A stretch of 64,000 nucleotides of DNA from positions 1 through 64,000 of the forward strand of contig NZ_ATYW01000017.1 of assembly GCF_000427885.1 (NCBI RefSeq), in the 5' to 3' direction. The translations under genes were made by a program, and so were the position numbers. Shown here piece by piece: positions 25,395-33,799 of the stretch; position 1 is the first letter of the stretch; every line of letters begins with the position of its first letter. The notes beneath the pieces were generated by a model. The model ran no database searches, had not been told where the DNA came from, and worked only from the letters and a program-made list of their open reading frames with translations. Source of the stretch: Glycomyces tenuis DSM 44171 (GTDB lineage: Bacteria > Actinomycetota > Actinomycetes > Mycobacteriales > Micromonosporaceae).

Positions 25395-25530
25395 CCGACT
25401 CCCGGATCGGGACGCCAGCGGGCAAGCCGTCGACCACCTCCTCGAGCGCCACAACGCGGGCCTCGTCGGTGAGAAGGAGGCGATAAACCGGCTACTTCCC
25501 CGCCACCAGCGAAAACACTGGAATCAGTAG
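25391..25530 (+). pseudogene. Probable frameshifted small gene
   Basis: GTG 25391 (GTGA overlap with the upstream stop) opens a frame that is unlike coding sequence and stops after 31 codons. A different frame, codons at 25393 onward, reads DRLPDRDASGQAVDHLLERH and continues to TAG 25528 with strongly GC-biased third positions, but it has no start codon. The simplest reading is that a small indel after GTG ACC GAC, where a CGAC repeat could have been lost, separated start and body. Confidence 0.45.
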
Positions 25531-25613
25531 CCATGAAGTAACTCAACGCACACATAAACCCCGGGAAAACCGACACCACACCCCCTCCACCCACGATCCC
25601 GATGGAGGACCAC

Positions 25614-26357
25614 ATGGAAACCCGAGCACACACCGAGCGCGTCTGCGTCACCTGCCCCGCCCTCGGCCGCGATGGCGAGCACGACCGCCCACAGCCCAAC
25701 CTGTACGACTACCGCCACTCATGCGGAGAATGCCGCGCCCAACTCCCCGGCATCCTGAAGCGGATCCCGCTCAACCACGCCGAGCTCGACCCCACACCCG
25801 GCTCCACCAAAGGCGAGCACGTCACCGGCACCATGGACGCCCCTCTCGGCGTCCGCGTCGCCGTCCTCGACGAACTCTCCACCGGCCCCGCCATCGCACT
25901 CGCCTCACCGCCCATCCCGATAGGGCCCGACCAAGAAGGCACCCTCCCCGCAGTCAGGGTCCTCGGGCACATCGCGCACGCCTGGCTCCCCGCCTGGCAA
26001 GAAGCCCACCCGGACGAACACCTCCCAGCCGCGACCGTGGAAGACCTCGCCGACTGGCTCGCCAAACGCGTCGACTGGGCACTCAACACCCTCCCCGCGC
26101 TCATGCCCGACCACGCCGCCTACCTCCGGGCACTCGACCACAGGCTCGACCGCCTCAATGGCAGTGGCACCAACAAACCCACCATCATCGATGGCGTCGC
26201 CTGCCGCGAATGCGACCGCTACTCCCTCATCCGCCAAGGCGACGACGTCATCTGCACCGCCAAAGGCTGCCGCTGCCGCATGTCCCCAGCCGAGTACGAG
26301 AGGTGGACGAAACTGTCTGCCGCCCACGCCCAACAAGACCACCAGAAGGCCGCGTAA
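25614..26357 (+). CDS. Hypothetical protein with zinc knuckles at both ends
   Basis: 247 aa from ATG 25614; the GGAGG in GATGGAGGACCACATG is correctly spaced for this ATG rather than for 25602. The N-terminus has VCVTCPALG and SCGECRAQ, and the C-terminus CRECDRY and CTAKGCRCR. The middle is a helical domain. Proteins of this layout are common in Actinobacteria and their phages, with unknown function. 25531-25613 holds no gene. Confidence 0.7.
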   Translation: METRAHTERVCVTCPALGRDGEHDRPQPNLYDYRHSCGECRAQLPGILKRIPLNHAELDPTPGSTKGEHVTGTMDAPLGVRVAVLDELSTGPAIALASPPIPIGPDQEGTLPAVRVLGHIAHAWLPAWQEAHPDEHLPAATVEDLADWLAKRVDWALNTLPALMPDHAAYLRALDHRLDRLNGSGTNKPTIIDGVACRECDRYSLIRQGDDVICTAKGCRCRMSPAEYERWTKLSAAHAQQDHQKAA

Positions 26358-26414
26358 CCCATCAAGCAGCGGAAACACCCGCTACCCGTCAACACACCCA
26401 TGAGAGGATGAAGC

Positions 26415-26735
26415 ATGGACGACACGAACCACCTCCAAGCCACCGTCAGCGAACGCGGGCTCGTCTACCTCCCGCCCATCGAAAGCGGCCACCGGATCGC
26501 CGGCGGCCGAGCCAGGGCCGAAGTGCAAACCTCTTCGGCGGTGGAGCCGTCGGTCTGGCTGCGCGTCACCGACGAGATCGGCTACGACAACAACGGGGAC
26601 GGGATCGGCCCGGTGCACACCGGTGACGTTGTCGAGCTCGCGCTGCACCTGTCGAACGGGGAGGCGGTGCGTCTCGCCGAGCAGATCATGGCGTTGACGG
26701 TCGGGACGCCGACGGTCGAGATCGGTGAGGGCTGA
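26415..26735 (+). CDS. Hypothetical protein
   Basis: 106 aa. Beta-rich, including PSVWLRVTDEIGYDNNGDG and a C-terminal NGEAVRLAEQIMAL helix. Not recognised. Confidence 0.6.
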   Translation: MDDTNHLQATVSERGLVYLPPIESGHRIAGGRARAEVQTSSAVEPSVWLRVTDEIGYDNNGDGIGPVHTGDVVELALHLSNGEAVRLAEQIMALTVGTPTVEIGEG

Positions 26736-26738
26736 ACC

Positions 26739-27032
26739 ATGACCACTGTTGAGGACGCGATCGCCTGGCGCAACCGCCACGGCATCGCGCTCGCCGAAGC
26801 GTTCGGGCTCGACCCGGACAAGACCGCCGTCGACATCAGCGTCGAGCCGGACAGCGTCACCTTCAAACAGGTCGGCGCCGGCCACGACATACCCGCTCCG
26901 GCCGTCGTTCGGGGTGACGGCGTCAGCAGCGTTACGACCGTCGAGTTCCCTGCCGTGGCGTGGACTCCGGAGCAGCGGCGGGCGGTGAACGCCTACCTCG
27001 GTCAGTTCCCGGCGCGGGAGGACCAGCCGTGA
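26739..27032 (+). CDS. Hypothetical protein
   Basis: 97 aa starting TTVEDAIAWRNRHGIALAEA. Mixed alpha/beta, no Cys. Followed by a GTGA overlap with a 15-codon open frame at 27029. Confidence 0.6.
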   Translation: MTTVEDAIAWRNRHGIALAEAFGLDPDKTAVDISVEPDSVTFKQVGAGHDIPAPAVVRGDGVSSVTTVEFPAVAWTPEQRRAVNAYLGQFPAREDQP

Positions 27033-27076
27033 CCAAGCAGCAGTTCATCACCGAGTTCATCGGCTGGAGAGACTGA
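27029..27076 (+). CDS. 15-aa open frame linking two genes
   Basis: GTG 27029 overlaps the previous stop, and its TGA at 27074-27076 overlaps the ATG at 27076. The peptide MTKQQFITEFIGWRD has no homology that I recognise. It may only serve translational coupling. Confidence 0.3.
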   Translation: MTKQQFITEFIGWRD

Positions 27077-27699
27077 TGGCCGATCTCATCACCGCAGGGA
27101 TCGGTTTCGTCGGCGTACTTGCCGGTGGCTACCTCACCCACCGGACCCAGATGCGAGCGCTCCGGGACGCGCAAGCGAACGATCGACGCACCCGCGAAGC
27201 CGACATCGTCGGGGAACTCGCCTCCGCATCCATAACCTGGATATCCATGATCGGCAACAAGATCCTTGACGCCGAGAACCACGCCCGCGGCATCGGAAAC
27301 ATGGAGTACACCGCTCAAGCCATGGAACGATGGGAAGCCGATAGCCGCACTTTCACATCCGCGCTTGCGCGAGTCCGGTGCGGCACCCTCAACCCTGGGT
27401 TGCGGGACCCGCTCAAGAAGATCTGGGTGATCTGGCACGATGCCACCACCCTCGTCAACAGCGCGTACCTCGACGCAGACGAGATTCGCAACCACCGAAA
27501 AACCATGGACAGCTTCAAAGGAGCCACACGCTTCGAGACCATCAAGTCCTACCGCGCGGACATCGTGACCGCGATCGACGAACTCAGTGGCGCCAGCAGG
27601 GCATGGGGCGGCTATATCGAAGCCAAACGGCCATGGTCGAAGCGTGTTTTCGGGAGAGGTCGTGCGATGGAGGCAACCAGCAGCCAACACGGCGCGTGA
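27076..27699 (+). CDS. Membrane-anchored protein A of a two-gene cassette
   Basis: 207 aa. One N-terminal transmembrane helix (DLITAGIGFVGVLAGGYLTH) followed by a long charged helical cytoplasmic domain with a conserved-looking aromatic stretch (KKIWVIWHDATTLV). It is less GC-rich than the genes before it. The next gene has the same design, so the pair looks like a cassette, possibly for superinfection exclusion or defence. No family recognised; function is inference. Confidence 0.65.
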   Translation: MADLITAGIGFVGVLAGGYLTHRTQMRALRDAQANDRRTREADIVGELASASITWISMIGNKILDAENHARGIGNMEYTAQAMERWEADSRTFTSALARVRCGTLNPGLRDPLKKIWVIWHDATTLVNSAYLDADEIRNHRKTMDSFKGATRFETIKSYRADIVTAIDELSGASRAWGGYIEAKRPWSKRVFGRGRAMEATSSQHGA

Positions 27700-27706
27700 A
27701 CACCAC

Positions 27707-28219
27707 ATGGATCCCCTGACAATCACGTTCATCTCGATCGGCGTCTCCATCACCGTGTCCACCATCGTCACACTCGCCGTCGAATGGATAGCGAAACCAC
27801 AACTCGAAGCCAGGAAAGAACACATCCTCGATCGACACCGCGCACTCCGAGCAATCTCCGCACTAGCGAAGACCGAAAAACGTCGTTCGATCGAGCTCGA
27901 ACTGGACCGGATCGAACGTACCAGCCCTCTCCACGAATTCGATGAAGAGATCGAAGACCCTCCCAGCGAGGACAGTCCATACGGACAGTTCCGCCGCCTA
28001 AGGGCTGAGGTAGACCCACCTCAATACCACGTCGAAGAAATCATCCTCAGCTCGATCAGCAGCATGCTCTCCGTTTCGCCAGGGGTCGTAGAGGTACGAG
28101 ACCGCGCCCACGTATTGGAAGCTGCCGCCAACGCGCTCACCGTGCCACGCTGGCGCCCCCGTACACGGAGACGCTTGTACAAGCAGTTCTTCGACACGCT
28201 CGGCGAAGCGGGGATGTGA
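27707..28219 (+). CDS. Membrane-anchored protein B of a two-gene cassette
   Basis: 170 aa from ATG 27707. One N-terminal transmembrane helix (LTITFISIGVSITVSTIVTLAV) then a strongly charged helical domain (ALAKTEKRRSIELELDRIER). Same layout as the preceding protein, 7 nt downstream of it. Codon use has more A/T-ending codons than the early genes, hinting at recent acquisition. Function unknown. Confidence 0.65.
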   Translation: MDPLTITFISIGVSITVSTIVTLAVEWIAKPQLEARKEHILDRHRALRAISALAKTEKRRSIELELDRIERTSPLHEFDEEIEDPPSEDSPYGQFRRLRAEVDPPQYHVEEIILSSISSMLSVSPGVVEVRDRAHVLEAAANALTVPRWRPRTRRRLYKQFFDTLGEAGM

Positions 28220-28222
28220 GAC

Positions 28223-28345
28223 ATGGACTTCGCTTACAAACTCTTCGCCCTCGCCCACCTTCAGATCCGCGGCGAGTGGTTCGGGTACGCGGACGACATC
28301 AAGGAGCATATCGAACAACTCGGGTCTCAGCCGCCTCCCAGTTGA
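28223..28345 (+). CDS. 40-aa peptide, third member of the cassette
   Basis: MDFAYKLFALAHLQIRGEWF is followed by GYADDIKEHIEQLGSQPPPS. It starts 3 nt after the previous stop. The HLQIRGEWF segment vaguely resembles the C-terminal end of some GIY-YIG proteins, but it is too short to assign. Confidence 0.45.
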   Translation: MDFAYKLFALAHLQIRGEWFGYADDIKEHIEQLGSQPPPS

Positions 28346-28370
28346 CGAACTGGAAAACGGGTGTCACACT
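28342..28370 (+). promoter_or_regulatory. Candidate late promoter
   Basis: TTGACG (28342-28347) and CACACT (28365-28370) are 17 nt apart and precede the late operon. A terminator follows 34 nt later, so control by antitermination is possible. Only moderately convincing. Confidence 0.35.
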
Positions 28371-28403
28371 TGGGTGCATCTAGACGCTACCCAAATACTG
28401 AGA

Positions 28404-28428
28404 GCCTCACCCCCGCGGTGGGGCTTTT
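28404..28428 (+). terminator. Rho-independent terminator at early/late junction
   Basis: GCCTCACC (28404-28411) pairs with GGTGGGGC (28417-28424) with one G-U, followed by TTTT. It ends the early operon and lies upstream of the terminase genes. Confidence 0.75.
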
Positions 28429-28448
28429 CGCATATCCGGGGGTGGAAC

Positions 28449-28727
28449 ATGGTTGACCCTGACGCGCTTGTCTCCGGCCCGGACGCCGCCGCGCACCTCA
28501 CTGAGCACACGCCTTCCCGCGTCACCAACGACATGATCCGCAAGTGGGCGTCCCGAGGCTGGAAGGCCCGTGAAGGGGAGAAACGGAAGCTCGAAGCCGT
28601 CGACTATGAAGGCCCGCGCAACTCGGCCCGCTACCGGTGGTCTGATCTCCTCGACGCCGAACGCGACACCCGCCGCAACCCCAAGTCGCCCGGCCGCGCG
28701 AGAACCCCGCTCGCCGTCGCCGCCTAA
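28449..28727 (+). CDS. Small HTH protein preceding terminase
   Basis: 92 aa from ATG 28449. SRVTNDMIRKWASRGWKARE followed by SARYRWSDLLDAERDTRRN resembles a MerR/HTH_17-like winged helix. Such genes often sit immediately upstream of terminase in actinophages and may help recognise packaging DNA or regulate late genes. Role unproven. Confidence 0.65.
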   Translation: MVDPDALVSGPDAAAHLTEHTPSRVTNDMIRKWASRGWKAREGEKRKLEAVDYEGPRNSARYRWSDLLDAERDTRRNPKSPGRARTPLAVAA

Positions 28728-28739
28728 ACGGGAGGTGCC

Positions 28740-29369
28740 ATGCCGTTCCCCAACACCTACCCCGAAGGCCACGAACGCCAATGCAAAGCCACCTCGAACC
28801 GCACCGGCAAACGCTGCGGGAAGTGGGCGCTGAAAGGCATGACCGTCTGCGGCACACACGGCGGACGCTCTCCCAGGGCCAAGGCCGGTGCCGAGCGCCG
28901 CCTCGCCGAACAGGAGGCACAGAAAGCTGTGAAAACGTTCGGCCTCCCCCGTGAAGTTGACCCCCGCGACGCGCTCCTCGAAGAGGTCTACCGCACCGCC
29001 GGCGCCATCGACTGGCTCACCTCCAAGGTCCGTGAACTCGAACCCGAAGCCGCCGTATGGGGCGTCACCGAGCAGGTCTCGAAGACCGCCACCGAATACG
29101 AAGGCGTCGACACCACCCATGCTGCCGCGGTGAACGTCTGGGTTGAGCTGTGGCAGAAAGAACGCAAGCACCTCGTCGACGTCTCCAAGGCCGCGATCTC
29201 CGCTGGTATCGAGGAACGGCGTGTGCGTCTCGCTGAGCAGCAGGGCGCGCTGCTCGCCTCGGTGATCAAGCAGATCCTCGGCGACCTTCAGCTCACCCCC
29301 AGGCAGGCCGCTGAGGCGCCCAGGATCGTCTCTGACCGGCTCCGTGCCGTCTCCATGTCTCTCAACTAG
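28740..29369 (+). CDS. Terminase small subunit
   Basis: 209 aa. It opens with a zinc site typical of actinophage small terminases ([19 protein letters not shown] then TVCGTHGG) and continues with a helical oligomerisation domain. Located directly before the large subunit. It should recognise the packaging site and recruit the motor. Confidence 0.82.
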   Translation: MPFPNTYPEGHERQCKATSNRTGKRCGKWALKGMTVCGTHGGRSPRAKAGAERRLAEQEAQKAVKTFGLPREVDPRDALLEEVYRTAGAIDWLTSKVRELEPEAAVWGVTEQVSKTATEYEGVDTTHAAAVNVWVELWQKERKHLVDVSKAAISAGIEERRVRLAEQQGALLASVIKQILGDLQLTPRQAAEAPRIVSDRLRAVSMSLN

Positions 29370-29386
29370 CCGGCCAGGAGAGGGTG

Positions 29387-30877
29387 ATGGACACCCTCAA
29401 CGCCTTCGAGGCCGCCGCCCGGCACTTCGAGCCACCCGAACCTCGCGATACCCCGTGGAATACGCCGCTGGATCTCGCCGTGGCACTCGACCCCCGCACT
29501 GTCCGCACACCAGCCCTGGACCTGATCGGCTCGGCTCTGGTCGATGTCGCTGAGGGCCGCTGCCAACGCCTCATGATCTCGATGAGCCCGCAGGAAGGAA
29601 AATCTGAGGCGTGTTCGCGCAGGTTTCCGACGTGGATGCTCGCGAAGTACCCGTGGCTGCGGATCGCGGTCGTGTCGTACGCGCACGGCATCGCCAGACG
29701 TTGGGGCCGGCGCATCCGGGACGACATCGGCGAGCACACCGACAAGCTCGGTATCAGCGTCGACCCGGCGACGTCGGCGGCCGATGAGTGGAAGCTCCTC
29801 GGCCACGACGGCTCAGTCTACTGTGTAGGAATAAAAGGCGCGTTGACCGGCAAACCGGTCGATCTGCTTATCATCGACGACCCCTACCGCGACGGCGAAC
29901 AAGCCGACTCCGACGCCTGGCGCGAAACCGTCGAAGACTGGTGGACCGAAGTCGCCATCCCCCGCCTCGGCCCCGGTGTCGCTTGTGTAGTGATCCAGAC
30001 CCGCTGGCGGCATGACGACCTCTCCGGTTGGCTCCAGGCCCGCGACGACGGCATCGACTGGCGCGTCATCAACATCCCCGCCAAGGCCGACCACGACCCG
30101 AACAAGGGTGAAACCGACGTCCTCGGGCGCGCGGTCGGCGAGTACATGATCTCCGCCAGGGGCCGCACCCGAGAGCAGTGGGAGCAGCGTCAACGCGAGG
30201 TCGGCTCCAGGGCATGGCTCGCGCTCTTCCAGGGCCGGCCAACCCCCGCCTCCGGCAACGTCTTCCAACGCACCTGGTTCACCGATCACGCCTACGAACA
30301 ACCCCAATGGACCGAACACCCCAACGGGACACGGACCGCGCTCGGCTTCGACGAGATCATCGCCTCCTGGGACATGGCATTCAAAGGCACCGACGGCTCC
30401 GACTACGTGTGCGGACAAGTATGGGGCCGCCGCGGCGTCGAAGCATGGCTCCTCGACCAAACCCACGGACACCTCGATTTCGTCGACACCCTCGAAGCCG
30501 TCCGGACCCTCGCGGCCCGCTGGCCGCAGGCGACCGCGAAGTACGTCGAGGACAAAGCGAACGGCACCGCCGTGATCAACATGCTCCGCCGGACCGTCGC
30601 CGGGCTGATCCCGGTCGAACCGGAAGGCTCCAAGGTCGCCCGTGCTGCCGCGGTCTCCCCGTTTATCGAGGCCGGGAACGTCCACGTCCCAAATGTCGAA
30701 CTCGCGCCGTGGGTCGGCGACCTCATCGAAGAGGCCGCTGGTTTCCCGCGTGCAGCGCATGACGACCAAGTGGACGCGATGACACAGGCACTGAACCGGC
30801 TCCTGCTCAACCCGCTCCTGATCGATAACGACGTGATCGAGGACGACGAAGCCGAGCAGTACATCAGCCCCTACTAA
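29387..30877 (+). CDS. Terminase large subunit
   Basis: 496 aa. The ATPase domain has a Walker A-like SPQEGKS at about 67-73 and Walker B LLIIDDP near 160. The RNase H-like nuclease domain shows SWDMAFKGTDGSDYV, YVEDKANG and the terminal AHDDQVDA, the three acidic motifs of the phage headful/cos nuclease. It packages DNA into proheads and cuts the concatemer. ATG 29387 (a GTG at 29384 is also in frame). Confidence 0.95.
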   Translation: MDTLNAFEAAARHFEPPEPRDTPWNTPLDLAVALDPRTVRTPALDLIGSALVDVAEGRCQRLMISMSPQEGKSEACSRRFPTWMLAKYPWLRIAVVSYAHGIARRWGRRIRDDIGEHTDKLGISVDPATSAADEWKLLGHDGSVYCVGIKGALTGKPVDLLIIDDPYRDGEQADSDAWRETVEDWWTEVAIPRLGPGVACVVIQTRWRHDDLSGWLQARDDGIDWRVINIPAKADHDPNKGETDVLGRAVGEYMISARGRTREQWEQRQREVGSRAWLALFQGRPTPASGNVFQRTWFTDHAYEQPQWTEHPNGTRTALGFDEIIASWDMAFKGTDGSDYVCGQVWGRRGVEAWLLDQTHGHLDFVDTLEAVRTLAARWPQATAKYVEDKANGTAVINMLRRTVAGLIPVEPEGSKVARAAAVSPFIEAGNVHVPNVELAPWVGDLIEEAAGFPRAAHDDQVDAMTQALNRLLLNPLLIDNDVIEDDEAEQYISPY

Positions 30878-30895
30878 CCCAGGGAGGGGGCCCCG

Positions 30896-32614
30896 TTGAG
30901 TCTCCTGCCCGCGCCGGTCCGCCGCGTCGTCGAGTCCGTCCGCAGCCGCATCACCGCCCCAGTACGGGAAGAGCTGACCGCGGAGCGGAACAACAACGAG
31001 CTCCTCTCTGAGGCCGTCGCCGATCTCGAGCGGCACCTGTACGAGCCGGAGTGGATCCGTCTCGCCGCGCTCACCGAGGTCGAGTTCTCCGTCGACGGGA
31101 TGCGGCAACTCCGCGCGATCTGCCGGCTCATGACGCTGAAGAACCCGATGATCAAACGCGGCGCTGCCCTCCGGGCCGCGTACGTGTGGGGTCAGGGTGT
31201 GGAGATCACCGCCCGCGCCAACGGCAAGAACGGGCAGCAGGACGTCCAGGCTGTTGTGACGGCGTTCCTCGACGATCCGGGGAACCAGAGGACGATCACC
31301 TCCGCGCAAGCCCAGTCCGAGCACGAGCACGCGCTCTACACCGATGGTGAGCAGTACCTTGCCTGTTTCACCAACCCGCGCACGGGGTTCGTGCAGGTCC
31401 GGAAGCTCCCCGCCGACGAGATCACCGAGATCATCACCAACCCCGAGGACACTACTGAGCCGTGGTTCTACCGGCGGCAGTGGACACAGGTCGGCTACGA
31501 CGCGCAAGGCACCCGCACCACCCAGACCCGTGAACGCCTGTACCCGTGCATCGACTACAAACCCCGCTTCCGCCCCAGGGTGTTCGCTGGTGTCGAGGTC
31601 GCGTGGGACGCCCCGGTGATCCACCAGGCCGTGAACCGGCCCTCCGGGTGGCAGCACGGCGTCCCCGACTCATACGCCTCGATCGATTGGGCGAGAGCCT
31701 ACAAGGTGTTCCTGGAGGACTGGGCGACCGTCGTCAAAGCCCTATCGCGGTTCGCGTTCCGGATGACATCGAAAGGGTCGGCGCGGGCGCAGGCCAGGGC
31801 CGCGCTTTCTGCTGCTCCTCCTCGTGACCCGGTCACCGGGAAAGCCCAAGACGCCGGCGCTACTGCGGTCACCCCGATGGATGCGATCCTCGAAGCCATC
31901 CCCAAGTCCGGTGCGACGATCGACTCCGACTCCGGCCGCCCCATCGCCTCCATGGCCGCCGCCGGCGTCGGCCTGCCCGTCACCATGCTCCTCGGCGACC
32001 CCGGCACCACCGGCGCCAGGGCGACCGCCGAAACCCTCGACCAGCCCACCGAGCTCGAAATGGGGCAACGCCGCCAGCTCCACACCGCGCTGCTGCGCCG
32101 CCTCCTCGCCTACGTCATCACCGCCGCCGTCCGGGCGCCCTCCGGGCCGCTCAAGGGCACGATCACCCGCGACCCCTACTCGGGGGCGGACACGGTCACG
32201 CTCGACGGCGACACCTCCACGGTGGTCGACATCGACTGGCCCGACCTCGACGACACCGACGTCACCGACCTCGTGCAGGCGATCGTGCAGGCGAACGGGA
32301 CCGGGACGATTCCGCCTGAGCATGTGCTGCGGCTGCTGCTGACCGCGCTGGGTGTGCGGCATGTGGACGAGCTCGTCGAGGAGATGCTCGACGACGCTGG
32401 CGAGTTCCAGTGGCCGAAGAAGCCGCCCCTCGGTCCTGGTGGGGATGCGGCGGCGCTCATGCGCTCGGGCCGTGACCCGACCGGTGCTGGGCCTGGACCG
32501 ATGGATGAACCCAACGACCCTCCTGACAACGACTCCGGTGAAGACGGCACCGAGGAAGATCCGGCCTCGGATGAGGAGGACGACGAGGACGAGGAGACCG
32601 GCGGGGGGCCGTAG
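30896..32614 (+). CDS. Portal protein
   Basis: 572 aa from TTG 30896, with GGGAGGGGG before it. The arrangement directly after the terminase and the sequence (LICRLMTLKNPMIKRGAALR, WGQGVEI, ADEITEIITNP, VNRPSGWQHGVPD) match actinophage portals that form the DNA-entry vertex. The last about 60 residues are a disordered Asp/Glu/Pro tail. It abuts the MuF-like gene with no gap. Confidence 0.9.
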   Translation: MSLLPAPVRRVVESVRSRITAPVREELTAERNNNELLSEAVADLERHLYEPEWIRLAALTEVEFSVDGMRQLRAICRLMTLKNPMIKRGAALRAAYVWGQGVEITARANGKNGQQDVQAVVTAFLDDPGNQRTITSAQAQSEHEHALYTDGEQYLACFTNPRTGFVQVRKLPADEITEIITNPEDTTEPWFYRRQWTQVGYDAQGTRTTQTRERLYPCIDYKPRFRPRVFAGVEVAWDAPVIHQAVNRPSGWQHGVPDSYASIDWARAYKVFLEDWATVVKALSRFAFRMTSKGSARAQARAALSAAPPRDPVTGKAQDAGATAVTPMDAILEAIPKSGATIDSDSGRPIASMAAAGVGLPVTMLLGDPGTTGARATAETLDQPTELEMGQRRQLHTALLRRLLAYVITAAVRAPSGPLKGTITRDPYSGADTVTLDGDTSTVVDIDWPDLDDTDVTDLVQAIVQANGTGTIPPEHVLRLLLTALGVRHVDELVEEMLDDAGEFQWPKKPPLGPGGDAAALMRSGRDPTGAGPGPMDEPNDPPDNDSGEDGTEEDPASDEEDDEDEETGGGP

Positions 32615-33799
32615 ATGGCTCTCACCCGCTCCACCATCGCGTTGACGCGGAGACTCCGGCGCGACATCGGCACCGAAACCGATGACGCGGACCGGCACCT
32701 CACCCGGCAGTGGGTCGAAGCGTGGGACCGGCTCGCACCCACCTGGAGTAGGGCAGTCACCGAGCTCGCCGCGGCGGCCGTCGCCGCAGGCTCGTGGCCG
32801 ACGGTGCATCAGATCGCCCGCTCGACGGCGATGGATGCGCTCGTGGCGTCCCGCGTGGAGCTGGACAAGCTCTCCACAGAGACGGACACGACTGCTTCGG
32901 CGGGCGCTGAGCGGGTCGTGGAGATCGATACCGAGCTCGAACCCAGGATCATCGCCTCGCAGGCTCCGGAGACGCAGCAGGAAGCCCTCACCAGGTACAT
33001 CCTCCGGCGAGAGCAGGACGAGCCGGACGTCACCGATGGCGGCATGGTCCCCCCACCATCTGCTACTGACGTCCTCGGCCAGGTCACGATCGCTGGTCTT
33101 ATCGCCGGAAGGTTCGAGCCCAGTGCGCTCGCGGCGATCATCGCCAGAGCGCAGGGGCAGATCCACGCCGACACCTTCCCCCTGTCTCCCGCAGCGGAGC
33201 AGGCGATGAAGGACGCGCTGATCGAGGGCGTGATCGTCGGCGACCATCCCGAACCCATCGCGAGGGACATGCTCGCCCGGGTCGAGCAGGCGTTCAACGG
33301 TGGGCTCACGCGGGCCATGAACATCGCCCGTACCGAGATGCTCGACGCCTACCGTGCGTCCTCCGCATATACGCACCGAGCGAACTCCGACCTGGTCAAG
33401 GCGTGGGTCTGGTACGCCTCCACCGACCGTTTGACATGTCCTGGATGTTTTTCCCGACATGGGACGGTCCACCCGATTACCGAACCGGGCCCGGACGACC
33501 ATCCCCGTGGCCGGTGCACTCGCCTGCCGAAACTCGCCACCTGGGAAGAGCTCGGCATCCGCGCGAAAGAACCACCCCCGATCGTCCTCGACGGCGAGCA
33601 ATCCTTCCGCCGCCTCTCCCGCGCTGACCAGCTCGACGTCATGGGCCCCACACGTCTCGCGCTCCTCGACTCCGGCGACATCACCTGGGACCAGCTCGCC
33701 ACCTGGCGCGACAACCCCCAGTGGCGCCGCTCCAACCAGCCCACAACCGTCCGCGACCTGCAACGCATCGCTGATCAGGAGGTCTCTCGTGTCTCGTAA
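32615..33799 (+). CDS. MuF-like minor head protein
   Basis: 394 aa. A helical N-terminus leads into the phage Mu gpF-like domain: RAMNIARTEMLDAYRASSAY, VWYASTDRLTCPGC, HGTVHPI and DDHPRGRCTRLP. This family is injected or incorporated in small numbers with the portal during head assembly. Its 3' end overlaps the protease-scaffold gene by 11 nt. Confidence 0.88.
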   Translation: MALTRSTIALTRRLRRDIGTETDDADRHLTRQWVEAWDRLAPTWSRAVTELAAAAVAAGSWPTVHQIARSTAMDALVASRVELDKLSTETDTTASAGAERVVEIDTELEPRIIASQAPETQQEALTRYILRREQDEPDVTDGGMVPPPSATDVLGQVTIAGLIAGRFEPSALAAIIARAQGQIHADTFPLSPAAEQAMKDALIEGVIVGDHPEPIARDMLARVEQAFNGGLTRAMNIARTEMLDAYRASSAYTHRANSDLVKAWVWYASTDRLTCPGCFSRHGTVHPITEPGPDDHPRGRCTRLPKLATWEELGIRAKEPPPIVLDGEQSFRRLSRADQLDVMGPTRLALLDSGDITWDQLATWRDNPQWRRSNQPTTVRDLQRIADQEVSRVS

